From an uncultured Nocardioidaceae bacterium (GTDB lineage: Bacteria > Actinomycetota > Actinomycetes > Propionibacteriales > Nocardioidaceae): 42,869 bases of DNA. Position 1 is the stretch's first letter. Each line of letters begins with the position of its first letter. The stretch lies in the NCBI GenBank assembly GCA_902805845.1, contig CADCUI010000027.1, forward strand, positions 1-42,869, read 5' to 3'. Below the pieces are notes generated by a model. It made no database searches. It was not told the DNA's origin and worked only from the letters and a program-made list of their open reading frames with translations. Position numbers and translations under genes: made by a program. Below are positions 33,787 to 42,869 of this stretch, in pieces.

Positions 33787-35095
33787 GAGCGCACCAGTCG
33801 TCGACCACTCCGTCCCGGCAGCGCCGGCGGCCCCGTCAGGGCCCGCGGGGCCCGCCCCTCTGCGCCCCGGCGCCTTCGGCAACGCAACCGGCCTCGTGTG
33901 CCGCGAGTGCCGCAGCACGCAGCCGCTGGGCCCGTTCTACGCCTGCGGGGAGTGCTTCGGCCCCCTCGAGGTCGGCTACGACTTCCCCGTCGTGACGCGG
34001 GAGCAGATCGAGGCGGGTCCGAAGAACATCTGGCGCTACCAGCCACTGCTCCCGGTGCCGGCGGACATCACCGGCAGCCGCAGCACCGAGCCGGGGTTCA
34101 CCCGGCTGGTCCGCGCCGACAACCTCGGCCGCGAGCTCGGCGTCAGGGACCTGTGGGTCAAGGACGACTCGGGCAACCCCACGCACTCGTTCAAGGACCG
34201 CGTCGTGGCCGTCGCCCTGTCCGCCGCCCGCGAGCTGGGTTCCACGGTGTTCGCATGTCCCTCCACGGGCAACCTGGCCAACGCGGTCGCGGCAGCCGGC
34301 GCCCGGGCGGGGATCCGCACGGTTGTCTTCATCCCTCACGACCTCGAGCCGGCGAAGGTCCAGATGACCGCGGTCTACGGCGGCTCGCTGGTGGCGGTGC
34401 GCGGGTCCTACGACGACGTGAACCGGCTCGCTTCCGAGATCGCCGGCGAGGAGGACGGCTGGGCCTTCGTCAACGTCAACGTGCGGCCCTACTACGCCGA
34501 GGGCTCGAAGACGCTGGCGTTCGAGATCGCCGAGCAGCTCGGGTGGCGCATCCCTGCCCAGGTCGTCGTGCCGGTCGCCAGCGGCTCGCAGCTGACGAAG
34601 ATCGACAAGGGATTCCAGGAGCTGATCGCCCTCGGCCTGGTCGAGGACACGCCGTACAGGATCTTCGGCGCCCAGGCGGAGGGCTGCTCGCCGGTCAGCG
34701 CGGCCTTCAAGTCCGACCACGACGTCGTACGACCGGTCAAGCCGGCCACGATCGCGAAGTCGTTGGCCATCGGCAACCCGGCCGACGGCCCCTACGTCCT
34801 CGACGTCGCCCGCCGCACCGGCGGCGCCGTCGAGGACGTCTCCGACGACGAGGTCCGCGAGGGCATCCTGCTGCTGGCGCGGACGGAGGGCATCTTCGCC
34901 GAGACGGCGGGCGGCGTGACCGTCGGCACCCTCAAGAAGCTCGTCGAGACCGGACAGCTGGACCCCGAGCGCGAGACCGTGGTGCTCAACACCGGCGACG
35001 GCCTGAAGACCCTTGACGCCATCGCGTCGCGCGTCGCGCCCACCGCCACCATCGACCCGTCGTACTCCGACTTCCGCAGCCTCGGGCTGCACTGA
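33785..35095 (+). CDS. thrC: Threonine synthase
   Basis: 436 residues from a TTG at 33785. A zinc-ribbon-like N-terminus has Cys39, Cys42, Cys54 and Cys57. The PLP lysine is Lys137 in NPTHSFKDRVV, and STGNLANAVAAAGARAGIRT binds phosphate. It matches the long actinobacterial threonine synthase that converts O-phosphohomoserine to threonine. The SAM riboswitch in front, and the sulfur-carrier gene 16 bases behind, tie it to sulfur amino acid supply. A related PLP beta/gamma-replacement activity cannot be excluded. Confidence 0.92.
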   Translation: MSAPVVDHSVPAAPAAPSGPAGPAPLRPGAFGNATGLVCRECRSTQPLGPFYACGECFGPLEVGYDFPVVTREQIEAGPKNIWRYQPLLPVPADITGSRSTEPGFTRLVRADNLGRELGVRDLWVKDDSGNPTHSFKDRVVAVALSAARELGSTVFACPSTGNLANAVAAAGARAGIRTVVFIPHDLEPAKVQMTAVYGGSLVAVRGSYDDVNRLASEIAGEEDGWAFVNVNVRPYYAEGSKTLAFEIAEQLGWRIPAQVVVPVASGSQLTKIDKGFQELIALGLVEDTPYRIFGAQAEGCSPVSAAFKSDHDVVRPVKPATIAKSLAIGNPADGPYVLDVARRTGGAVEDVSDDEVREGILLLARTEGIFAETAGGVTVGTLKKLVETGQLDPERETVVLNTGDGLKTLDAIASRVAPTATIDPSYSDFRSLGLH

Positions 35096-35111
35096 CCCCC
35101 CAGGAGCCGCA

Positions 35112-35387
35112 GTGACTGTCTCCGTGCGCGTGCCCACGATCCTCCGGACCTACACCGGCGGCGCCTCCGAGGTGACCGCCGAGGGCGACACGCTGGGCGC
35201 CGTGCTCGAGGAGCTCGACGTCAGCTACTCGGGGATCAAGGGCCGGATCCTCGACGAGTCGGGCGAGCTCCGGCGGTTCGTCAACGTCTACGTCGGCAAC
35301 GATGACGTGCGGTTCCTCGACGGGCTCGCCACCCCTACTCCGGACGGGACCAAGATCTCCGTCATCCCCGCGGTCGCCGGCGGCTGA
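35112..35387 (+). CDS. ThiS/MoaD-like sulfur carrier protein (CysO-like)
   Basis: 91 residues from a GTG at 35112, with AGGAG seven bases upstream. The ubiquitin-like fold is indicated by VRVPTILRTYTGGASEVTAE, LRRFVNVYVGNDDVRFLDGL and the C-terminal VIPAVAGG. The terminal Gly-Gly would be thiocarboxylated by an MoeB/ThiF-type enzyme. In mycobacteria CysO donates sulfur to O-phosphoserine in cysteine synthesis. It is the second gene of the riboswitch-controlled operon; whether it serves cysteine, methionine or another product is open. Confidence 0.87.
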   Translation: MTVSVRVPTILRTYTGGASEVTAEGDTLGAVLEELDVSYSGIKGRILDESGELRRFVNVYVGNDDVRFLDGLATPTPDGTKISVIPAVAGG

Positions 35388-35413
35388 CGTGTCGTCGGAG
35401 CCGGACGCGGAGA

Positions 35414-35444
35414 GGCCGGAGAAGCGCTGAGCGCTTCTCCGGCC
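35414..35444 (+). terminator. Strong hairpin at the end of the thrC operon
   Basis: GGCCGGAGAAGCGC (35414-35427) and GCGCTTCTCCGGCC (35431-35444) form a perfect 14-base stem with the loop TGA, 26 bases behind the sulfur-carrier stop. No U tract follows, as is common in high-GC actinobacteria. The next ~140 bases up to the groEL control region contain nothing I recognise. Confidence 0.7.
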
Positions 35445-35583
35445 CGAACCCCGTCGCACCCACGAGGTGAGGCCACGCTAGGGGGACGGCAGGAGGGCGT
35501 CAATGGCCCGGTCGTGCCGTCGCCGATGGCCCGACCGGTCATTCGACCCGGTGCGGGTGGTGCCGGTGGCGACGGGGGACTGC

Positions 35584-37398
<1,815 letters not shown>

Positions 37399-37421
37399 CG
37401 CCCAGCACCCCGCATCACGCG

Positions 37422-37465
37422 ACCGCCCTCCGTGCAGGACCTGCACGGAGGGCGGTTCGCTTTTT
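37422..37465. terminator. Rho-independent terminator between groEL and alkB
   Basis: A 16-base perfect stem (37422-37437 with 37441-37456, loop GAC) is followed by TTCGCTTTTT on the plus strand. It ends the groEL message. The convergent alkB gene stops just beyond it at 37471, so the stem could also help to end that message. Confidence 0.92.
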
Positions 37466-37470
37466 CGTCC

Positions 37471-38112
37471 TCAGAGCACCGCGCGCGGGCGGTACTGGAC
37501 ACTGATGCGCGGCCCGCAGGGCCGCGCAGACTTCGGGATGGCGTGCTCCCAGGTGCGCTGGCAGGAGCCGCCCATCACGAGCAGGTCACCGTGCCCCAGC
37601 GAGAAGGACAACGTCCTGCCCGCCCCGCCACCGTTGGGGCGGAGCATGAGCTTGCGGTCCTCGCCGAGGGACAGGATCGCGACCATCGTGTCCTCGTGCC
37701 GGCCGCGTCCGATCCGGTCGCCGTGCCAGGCCACGCTGTCGCGCCCGTCGCGGTAGAAGCAGAGGCCGCTGGTCCGGAACGGCTCGCCGAGCTCCTCGGC
37801 GTAGTGGCCGTTGAGCCGCTCCCGGCCCTCGACGAGCACCGGGTGCGGGAGCGGGTCGGACTCGCCGTAGAAGGCGAGCAGCCTCGGCACGTCGACGACA
37901 CGGTCGTACATCTGCCGGCGCTCGGCCCGCCACGGCACGTGGTCGACGAGCTCGGCGAAGACCTGGTCCGCGCCGGTGAGCCAGCCGGGGAGGTGGTCGA
38001 CCCAGGCGCCCCGGCTCAGCGGCGTACGACGAAGCCTGCCGGTGAGCTCACCGAACCCGGGTGGGTCGTCGGCGGCCGCGTCGAACAGCGAGGTCTGCAC
38101 GTCGATCGACAT
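37471..38112 (-). CDS. alkB: Fe(II)/2-oxoglutarate-dependent DNA repair dioxygenase AlkB
   Basis: 213 residues. The iron ligands are His130 and Asp132 in SVAWHGDRIGRGR and His190 in TWEHAIPK; the 2-oxoglutarate-binding Arg pair lies in RISVQYRPR. LPHPVLVEGRERLNGHY and LCFYRDGRDS are typical AlkB segments. It removes alkyl groups from DNA bases by oxidation. It is a single gene with an SOS-type box 22 bases before its ATG, convergent with groEL. Confidence 0.95.
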   Translation of the reverse strand: MSIDVQTSLFDAAADDPPGFGELTGRLRRTPLSRGAWVDHLPGWLTGADQVFAELVDHVPWRAERRQMYDRVVDVPRLLAFYGESDPLPHPVLVEGRERLNGHYAEELGEPFRTSGLCFYRDGRDSVAWHGDRIGRGRHEDTMVAILSLGEDRKLMLRPNGGGAGRTLSFSLGHGDLLVMGGSCQRTWEHAIPKSARPCGPRISVQYRPRAVL

Positions 38113-38133
38113 GCACGAGAGCGTACGCCCGTT

Positions 38134-38147
38134 CGAACGTATGTTCT
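38134..38147 (-). promoter_or_regulatory. LexA-type SOS box at the alkB promoter
   Basis: CGAACGTATGTTCT reads as CGAAC-GTAT-GTTC plus T, one base short of the perfect dyad known for LexA of actinobacteria and Bacillus (CGAACNNNNGTTCG). It lies 22 bases upstream of the alkB ATG, and a possible -10 (TACGCT) sits between them. The ABC transporter gene is 98 bases away on the other side and is less likely to be the target. Confidence 0.78.
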
Positions 38148-38244
38148 AGGTCTTCATGCCCGTGTGCGGCTACAACCGTCCCGATACCGTCACAGTGACG
38201 GCGACGTGAGCACGTGGGGGCGCCCAGAGCATGAGGACGGACGG

Positions 38245-39057
38245 ATGAGGAAGCGGAGCGTCGTGGGCAGGACGGAATCTCCGGCAGGGACTCTGCAGAG
38301 CGGGACGGGGCGGCCTGCCGCTGCCAGGGTGAGGGATCTGACCAAGGTCTACGGGAGCGGGCACGCGGAGGTGCGGGCCCTCGACGGAGTGTCGCTCGAC
38401 TTCCACGAAGGCGAGTTCACCGCGGTCATGGGCCCCTCGGGCTCGGGGAAGTCGACGCTGATGCACTGCTGCGCGGCGCTCGACGTCGCTACGAGCGGCT
38501 CGGTGGTCGTCGGCGACACCGACCTGTCGGGGCTCAAGGACAAGGAGCTGACCCAGCTGCGTCGCGACCACGTCGGCTTCGTCTTCCAGTCCTTCAATCT
38601 CGTGCCCACGCTCACTGCGGAGGAGAACATCCTGCTGCCGGTCTCGATCGCGGGGCGCAAGGTCGACCGGGAGTGGTACTCCCTGGTCGTCGAGACCGTC
38701 GGGCTCGGCGACCGGCTCCGCCACCGCCCCAACGAGCTGTCCGGGGGGCAGCAGCAGCGCGTCGCGGTGGCGCGGGCGCTGGCCAGCAAGCCCTCGATCG
38801 TCTTCGCCGACGAGCCCACCGGCAACCTCGACTCCCGCTCGGGGGCCGAGGTCCTGACTCTGCTGCAGCGCTCGGTGCGCGAGTTCGGCCAGACCGTCGT
38901 CATGGTCACCCATGACCCGATTGCCGCCGGCTACACCGACCGCGTGCTGTTCCTGGCCGACGGCCGCGTCGTGGACGAGATGACGGCCCCCACCGCCGAG
39001 CGGGTGCTCGAGCGGATGGCGGCACTCACGGTCGGGTCCCAGCCGGGCAAGGGCTGA
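38245..39057 (+). CDS. ABC transporter ATP-binding protein, LolD/MacB type
   Basis: 270 residues. Walker A is MGPSGSGKS (62-70); the Q-loop region is GFVFQSFNLVPTL, the signature is NELSGGQQQRVAVARAL, and Walker B is IVFADEPTGNLDSRSG, followed by VTHDPIAAGY. The segment after Walker B is typical of the MacB/LolD/BceA group of exporters. A basic N-terminal tail of ~25 residues precedes the domain. The ATG at 38245 has GAGG nine bases upstream. The permease starts six bases behind its stop. Confidence 0.94.
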   Translation: MRKRSVVGRTESPAGTLQSGTGRPAAARVRDLTKVYGSGHAEVRALDGVSLDFHEGEFTAVMGPSGSGKSTLMHCCAALDVATSGSVVVGDTDLSGLKDKELTQLRRDHVGFVFQSFNLVPTLTAEENILLPVSIAGRKVDREWYSLVVETVGLGDRLRHRPNELSGGQQQRVAVARALASKPSIVFADEPTGNLDSRSGAEVLTLLQRSVREFGQTVVMVTHDPIAAGYTDRVLFLADGRVVDEMTAPTAERVLERMAALTVGSQPGKG

Positions 39058-39062
39058 GCCGG

Positions 39063-41606
39063 ATGCTCAAGGTCACCTGGCGCAACCTGGTCGCGCGCAA
39101 GCTGCGACTCCTGCTGAGCGCCTTCGCCATCATCCTCGGTGTGGCTTTCGTGGCGGGCACGCTGGTGTTCACCAACGCGATGGGTCGCGCCTTCGACGGC
39201 GTCATCGTCGGCTCGACCGCCGATGCCCAGGTGGCGCCCAAGGGCGCCGCGAACTTCGACTCGATGCAGGACGTGCGCACCATGCCGGCGTCTCTCGTGA
39301 CCCGGCTCGAGGCACTTCCCGAGGCCGGCGCCGTCTACCCGCAGAACTCGCTGCAGACGGTGTTCGTCATCGGCCGGAACGGCAAGGTGGTGGGCGGGAA
39401 CGGCCCACCGGGGCTGGCGTTCAACGCCAGCGGGGTCAGGAACCTCGCCGGCGACCCGGTCCTCGACCTGGTGAGCGGCGAGCTGCCCGACGGCCCCCAG
39501 GAGGTCGCTCTCGCGGTCGACACCGCCAACAAGGCGAGCTACGACGTCGGCGACTCCGTCAAGCTGGTGACCTCCGGGACTCCGCCGTCGTCGACGGCCA
39601 CCCTCACCGGTCTGGTCGAGTTCGCCGGCGGTGGCCTCAACGGCGCCACCATCACCGTCTTCGACACCGAGTTCATGCAGGAGGAGTTCTTCGGGGGCAA
39701 GGACGTCTACACCTCGATCTCCCTGAGCGCGGCGGAAGGTGTCTCCCAGGAGGAGCTGGCTGCTGCGGCGCAGGAGGTCCTGCCCCAGGGCGTGGAGGCC
39801 CGGACCGGTGACGAGGTGGTGGAGACCGACCAGCAGACGCTCGACGAGATCCTGGGCTTCATCACGACCTTCCTCCTGGTATTCGCGGGGGTCGCACTCG
39901 TCGTCGGGATCTTCCTGATCATCAACACCTTCTCGATCCTGGTCGCCCAGCGCAGCCGCGAGCTCGCGCTGCTGCGGGCGTTGGGTGCCTCCCGCGGGCA
40001 GGTCAACCGGTCGGTGCTCCTGGAGGCGCTGGCCGTGGGGCTCATCGGCTCGGTCGCCGGCCTCGGGCTCGGTTACCTGCTGGCGCTGCTGCTGCGCTAC
40101 GTGTTCGGCAGGTTCGGCCTCGACCTGGGCGGGGCCGACTTCCCGCTCACCGGGACCGCGGTCGTCGCCTCGCTCGTGGTCGGCACCGTCGTGACGGCCG
40201 TCGCCGGGCTGCTTCCGGCCCGCCGCGCGTCGCGCGTGGCCCCGGTCGCCGCGCTCCGCGACGACGTCGCTCTGCCCGAGCAGACGCTGCGCAAGCGTTC
40301 GGTCGTCGGGGTCGCCCTCGTGGTGGCGGGCGTCGCGTCGGTGTTCCTCGGCTTCGAGCGTGACGGCACGCTGGGCCTCAGTCTCATCGGCCTCGGCATC
40401 CTGCTCGTCCTCATCGGCGTCTCGCTGACCAGCGCCCTGGTGGGCCGGCCGCTGATCAGGCTGTTCGGCGTGGCCTACCGCCGGCTCTTCGGGACCGTGG
40501 GGTCGTTGGCCACCGAGAACAGCGTGCGCAACCCGCGTCGTACCGCAGCGACGGCGAGCGCGCTGATGATCGGACTGGCACTGATGTCGATGATGGCGAT
40601 CTTCGGGGCCTCGGCGTCCGCGAGCACCGACGCCGCCATCGGCAAGGCCCTCACCTCGCAATTCGTCGTGTCCAACGTGGTGCAGCAGCCCTTCTCGACC
40701 GACATCGCCGAGCAGATCCGTGGCCTCGAGGGCGTGAGCTCCGTGGCGGCGCTGAAGCAGGGGTTCCCCGAGATCGATGGCCGGCCCGCCTTCGTCGGCG
40801 CGGTCGAGCCCGACGCGATCACCGAAGCCGTCGCGCTCCCGCTCCTGCGCGGCTCGCTCGACGACCTCCGGCCCGGCACCGTCGCCGTCGACGCCGCGAC
40901 AGCCGGGGACGACGGGATCGGCATCGGCAGCACGGTGAGGATGAAGTTCCAGGCAGGGACCGTGCCGGTGCGCGTCGTGGCGATCTACTCCGGCGGCAAC
41001 GCGCTCGGCCTTCCCTACCTCGTCACGCCGGCGACGCTCGTCGAAGGCGGGCTGGCGCCGCTCGACTCCTTGGTGTTCGTCACCAAGGAGCCCGGCGCGG
41101 ACACCGGCGACGTGCGGGCCGCCATCAACGGTGTCATAGAGGACCTGCCGACGGTGACCGTCAAGGACCCCGAGGGGTTCGCGGCGGAGCAGCAGGAGCA
41201 GATCAACCAGTTCCTCTCCTTCATCTACGGGCTGTTGGCGCTGTCGGTGGTGATCGCAGCCCTGGGCGTGGTGAACACCCTGAGCCTCTCGGTGATCGAG
41301 CGGACCCGGGAGGTCGGGCTCCTGCGGGCGGTCGGCGTCAGCCGGCGCCAGCTCCGCACCATGATCCGGCTGGAGTCCGTGGTGGTCGCGATCTTCGGAG
41401 CGGTGCTGGGTCTGGTGATGGGCACCGCCTTCGGCCTGGCGGTGGTGGGCGCGCTGCGGGACGAGGGCCTCACGGAGACCGCCGTACCGTGGGGCACGCT
41501 CGCGATCTTCGTCGTGGCGGCTGCCGTGATCGGCGTGCTGGCCGCGGTGTTCCCCGCCCGCCGCGCCGCCCGCCTCGACGTGCTGCGGGCCATCACCGCA
41601 GAGTAA
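39063..41606 (+). CDS. FtsX/MacB-like ABC transporter permease
   Basis: 847 residues. There is one N-terminal helix (LLSAFAIILGVAFVAGTLVF), a large extracellular domain, a set of three helices with IFLIINTFSILVAQRSRELA (residue ~280-300), another helix and extracellular domain, and a C-terminal set with ALGVVNTLSLSVIERTREVG. The repeated FtsX motif (N-T-x-S followed by a Arg-Glu turn) occurs twice, so this is a duplicated FtsX permease. It forms the exporter with the preceding ATPase; the substrate is unknown, perhaps lipoprotein, peptide or lipid. Confidence 0.93.
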   Translation: MLKVTWRNLVARKLRLLLSAFAIILGVAFVAGTLVFTNAMGRAFDGVIVGSTADAQVAPKGAANFDSMQDVRTMPASLVTRLEALPEAGAVYPQNSLQTVFVIGRNGKVVGGNGPPGLAFNASGVRNLAGDPVLDLVSGELPDGPQEVALAVDTANKASYDVGDSVKLVTSGTPPSSTATLTGLVEFAGGGLNGATITVFDTEFMQEEFFGGKDVYTSISLSAAEGVSQEELAAAAQEVLPQGVEARTGDEVVETDQQTLDEILGFITTFLLVFAGVALVVGIFLIINTFSILVAQRSRELALLRALGASRGQVNRSVLLEALAVGLIGSVAGLGLGYLLALLLRYVFGRFGLDLGGADFPLTGTAVVASLVVGTVVTAVAGLLPARRASRVAPVAALRDDVALPEQTLRKRSVVGVALVVAGVASVFLGFERDGTLGLSLIGLGILLVLIGVSLTSALVGRPLIRLFGVAYRRLFGTVGSLATENSVRNPRRTAATASALMIGLALMSMMAIFGASASASTDAAIGKALTSQFVVSNVVQQPFSTDIAEQIRGLEGVSSVAALKQGFPEIDGRPAFVGAVEPDAITEAVALPLLRGSLDDLRPGTVAVDAATAGDDGIGIGSTVRMKFQAGTVPVRVVAIYSGGNALGLPYLVTPATLVEGGLAPLDSLVFVTKEPGADTGDVRAAINGVIEDLPTVTVKDPEGFAAEQQEQINQFLSFIYGLLALSVVIAALGVVNTLSLSVIERTREVGLLRAVGVSRRQLRTMIRLESVVVAIFGAVLGLVMGTAFGLAVVGALRDEGLTETAVPWGTLAIFVVAAAVIGVLAAVFPARRAARLDVLRAITAE

Positions 41607-41707
41607 AAGTCCCGAGCGGGGGTCCGTTCGGTCCGTGTCCCCCTCCGGTATCCGCGGCTATGGTGGCTGGCGGGGAAGTGCTCGGGGGAAAAAGGGATGG
41701 GTGGCCC

Positions 41708-42451
41708 ATGGGTGATGCCGCTGTGACCTCGCGCCTGCGGGGCGTCGCGGTGCACAAGCACGTCCAGGTGCGTGAGTACGTGCGCGCCCTGATGGCCGAC
41801 GCCGAGGCGGGCAGCCCCGCTCCCTCCGAGCGCGAGCTGGTGCAGCGGTTCGGTGTGGCCCGGATGACGGTGCGTCAGGCGCTCGACACGCTGGTCGCCG
41901 AGGGACTGCTCGAACGGGTTCCGGGGCGGGGGACCTTCGTCGCGGAGTCGCGGGTCGACCATGTGCCCAGGCTCACCGGCTTCAGCGAGGAGATGGCCCG
42001 CCGGGGGATGCGCCCTGGATCCCGCACGCTGGTGGCGCGCATCGAGTCCGCCGGTCCGGGCGTCGCGCGGGCCCTCGAGATCGCCGTCGGCCAGCCCGTC
42101 GTGCACTGGCAGCGGCTGCGTCTCGCCGACGACGCCCCGATGTGCGTCGAGGACGCCTACCTCGACGCCGACATTGTCCCGGGACTGCTGGATCACCTGC
42201 CGCCCTCGCTGTACGCCGAGCTGGATCGGAGGGGGCTGACCCCGACGTGGGGCGAGGACTCCGTGGAGGCGAGTCTCGCCCAGGAGAACGAGTCGCGGCT
42301 GCTCGGCGTCACGGCTGGCCATCCCGCGCTCAGGGTGGCTCGCCGGGCCTTCTGCGACCGGACGCCGGTCGAGGTCTCGCGGTCGACCTACCGGGCCGAC
42401 CGCTTCACCATGTGGGTGCCACTGACGAGGGTTCCGCAGCCCCGTCGCTGA
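41708..42451 (+). CDS. GntR/HutC-family transcriptional regulator
   Basis: 247 residues. The winged helix at about 15-80 has SPAPSERELVQRFGVARMTV and GLLERVPGRGTFVAE. A UTRA effector domain follows (VPRLTGFSEEMARRGMRPGS, then WQRLRLADDAPMCVEDAYL). HutC-type regulators sense small metabolites such as amino sugars. The ATG at 41708 is chosen; an in-frame ATG at 41660 is possible. An inverted repeat CCCGAGC (41611) / GCTCGGG (41680) flanks the gap. No target is adjacent. Confidence 0.93.
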   Translation: MGDAAVTSRLRGVAVHKHVQVREYVRALMADAEAGSPAPSERELVQRFGVARMTVRQALDTLVAEGLLERVPGRGTFVAESRVDHVPRLTGFSEEMARRGMRPGSRTLVARIESAGPGVARALEIAVGQPVVHWQRLRLADDAPMCVEDAYLDADIVPGLLDHLPPSLYAELDRRGLTPTWGEDSVEASLAQENESRLLGVTAGHPALRVARRAFCDRTPVEVSRSTYRADRFTMWVPLTRVPQPRR

Positions 42452-42466
42452 CCGCGGGCCGGCCGG

Positions 42467-42835
42467 TCACAGCGTTCCTGCGCGCAGCGCCCCGAGTGGC
42501 GCCACCTCCCGCCCGGCCTGCTCGCACACCCAGACCGGGTCGGGGCCTCCCAGCTCGGGATGGATGTAGAGCGCATGGGTGCCGTCCTCGCACAGCGGGC
42601 ACAACGGCCAGCGACCACGGGTCTGCAGCAGGGCGTCCTGCACGTCCTGGGCGACCAGCCCCGCGGCGTAGGCCTGGCCCTGCTCCCACTGCGCGCTCCA
42701 CCATCGGCGTTGGCTGACCGCCTCCTCCAGCGCGGAGACTGTCTCGGGGTCGGCGGCCCCGGTGGCCTCCAGGTCGCGGAGCACAAGCGCCCGGGCGTGC
42801 AGCAGCGGGTCGTCGATGCCGTTCATGCCGGCCAT
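42467..42835 (-). CDS. Protein of unknown function with a zinc-ribbon-like Cys pair
   Basis: 122 residues. A helical front (PLLHARALVLRDLEATG, then EAVSQRRWWSAQWEQGQAYA) is followed by PLCPLCEDGTHALYIHPELG and WVCEQAG. The CPLC, a nearby His and a later Cys could hold a zinc ion. I do not recognise the family. The ATG at 42835 has GGAG 12 bases upstream; 42826 is an alternative. It is convergent with the GntR gene, with 15 bases between the stops. Confidence 0.75.
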   Translation of the reverse strand: MAGMNGIDDPLLHARALVLRDLEATGAADPETVSALEEAVSQRRWWSAQWEQGQAYAAGLVAQDVQDALLQTRGRWPLCPLCEDGTHALYIHPELGGPDPVWVCEQAGREVAPLGALRAGTL

Positions 42836-42869
42836 TGTCGCCGACCGCTCCAGCCCGCGCCCAGCCTGA

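Noticed and set aside
38231-38248. Five-codon ORF whose stop overlaps the ABC ATPase start
   Set aside because: No ribosome site precedes its ATG; the ATGA arrangement is probably chance.
41611-41686. CCCGAGC / GCTCGGG as a terminator behind the permease gene
   Set aside because: The arms are 62 bases apart and no U tract follows, so a hairpin is weakly supported.

Overview
The window is a 42.9 kb stretch of a very GC-rich actinobacterial chromosome. Several things point to Nocardioides or a close relative in the Nocardioidaceae: strong G/C bias at third codon positions, many GTG starts, an SsgA-like protein, DUF3263 and DUF5999 proteins, a GAF-ANTAR protein, a single groEL under CIRCE control, and the gene order otsA / DUF3263 / LytR_C / otsB / thrC / MoaD-like / groEL. 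The genus is an inference. I saw no rRNA, tRNA, insertion sequence, integrase, prophage or CRISPR array. The window holds dense small operons, most of them joined by 4-base ATGA or GTGA overlaps.

Left part (1-8990), sensing and stress: an ECF sigma factor (cut by the window edge) coupled to a carboxymuconolactone-decarboxylase-like protein, with an ECF41-type promoter in front; a GAF-ANTAR regulator; a 31-codon ORF coupled to a BCCT osmolyte transporter; a partner-switch group made of a degenerate RsbW-like protein, a STAS protein and a small unknown protein; and an operon for a 7-TM membrane protein, a histidine kinase and a NarL-type response regulator.

Middle part (9133-31638), metabolism, defence and repair: a flavoprotein monooxygenase-like enzyme, a ribulokinase divergent from a polyol dehydrogenase, an ABM monooxygenase, a P-loop kinase-like protein and a small secreted calcium-loop protein. 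An ArsR-SRPBCC operon follows, with a perfect palindrome filling its promoter spacer. Next come an MMPL pump divergent from its MarR regulator, which leads a YdeI / HemK-like operon, then SsgA-like, DUF5999 and secreted M15-like peptidase genes around a cluster of GTGACC repeats. The part closes with a DUF2231 protein, a formaldehyde-dehydrogenase-like ADH with an SRPBCC partner, a STAS gene overlapping recQ tail to tail, an MBL hydrolase, a second MarR, uracil-DNA glycosylase, an SGNH lipoprotein and a HEAT-repeat protein.

Right part (30202-42835), conserved core: trehalose synthesis (otsA, otsB) split around DUF3263 and LytR_C genes; a SAM riboswitch in front of thrC and a ThiS/MoaD-like sulfur carrier; groEL behind two tandem CIRCE elements and ending in a strong terminator; alkB with a LexA-type SOS box at its promoter; an ABC exporter pair of the LolD/MacB-FtsX type; a GntR/HutC regulator; and a possible zinc-binding protein of unknown function.

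The points most worth following are the SAM riboswitch on a threonine synthase / sulfur-carrier operon with a start-site hairpin, the ArsR operator inside an apparently leaderless promoter, the SOS box at alkB, the ECF41 autoregulatory promoter, and the small ORF coupled to the BCCT transporter. No wholly new multi-gene system could be established from sequence alone.
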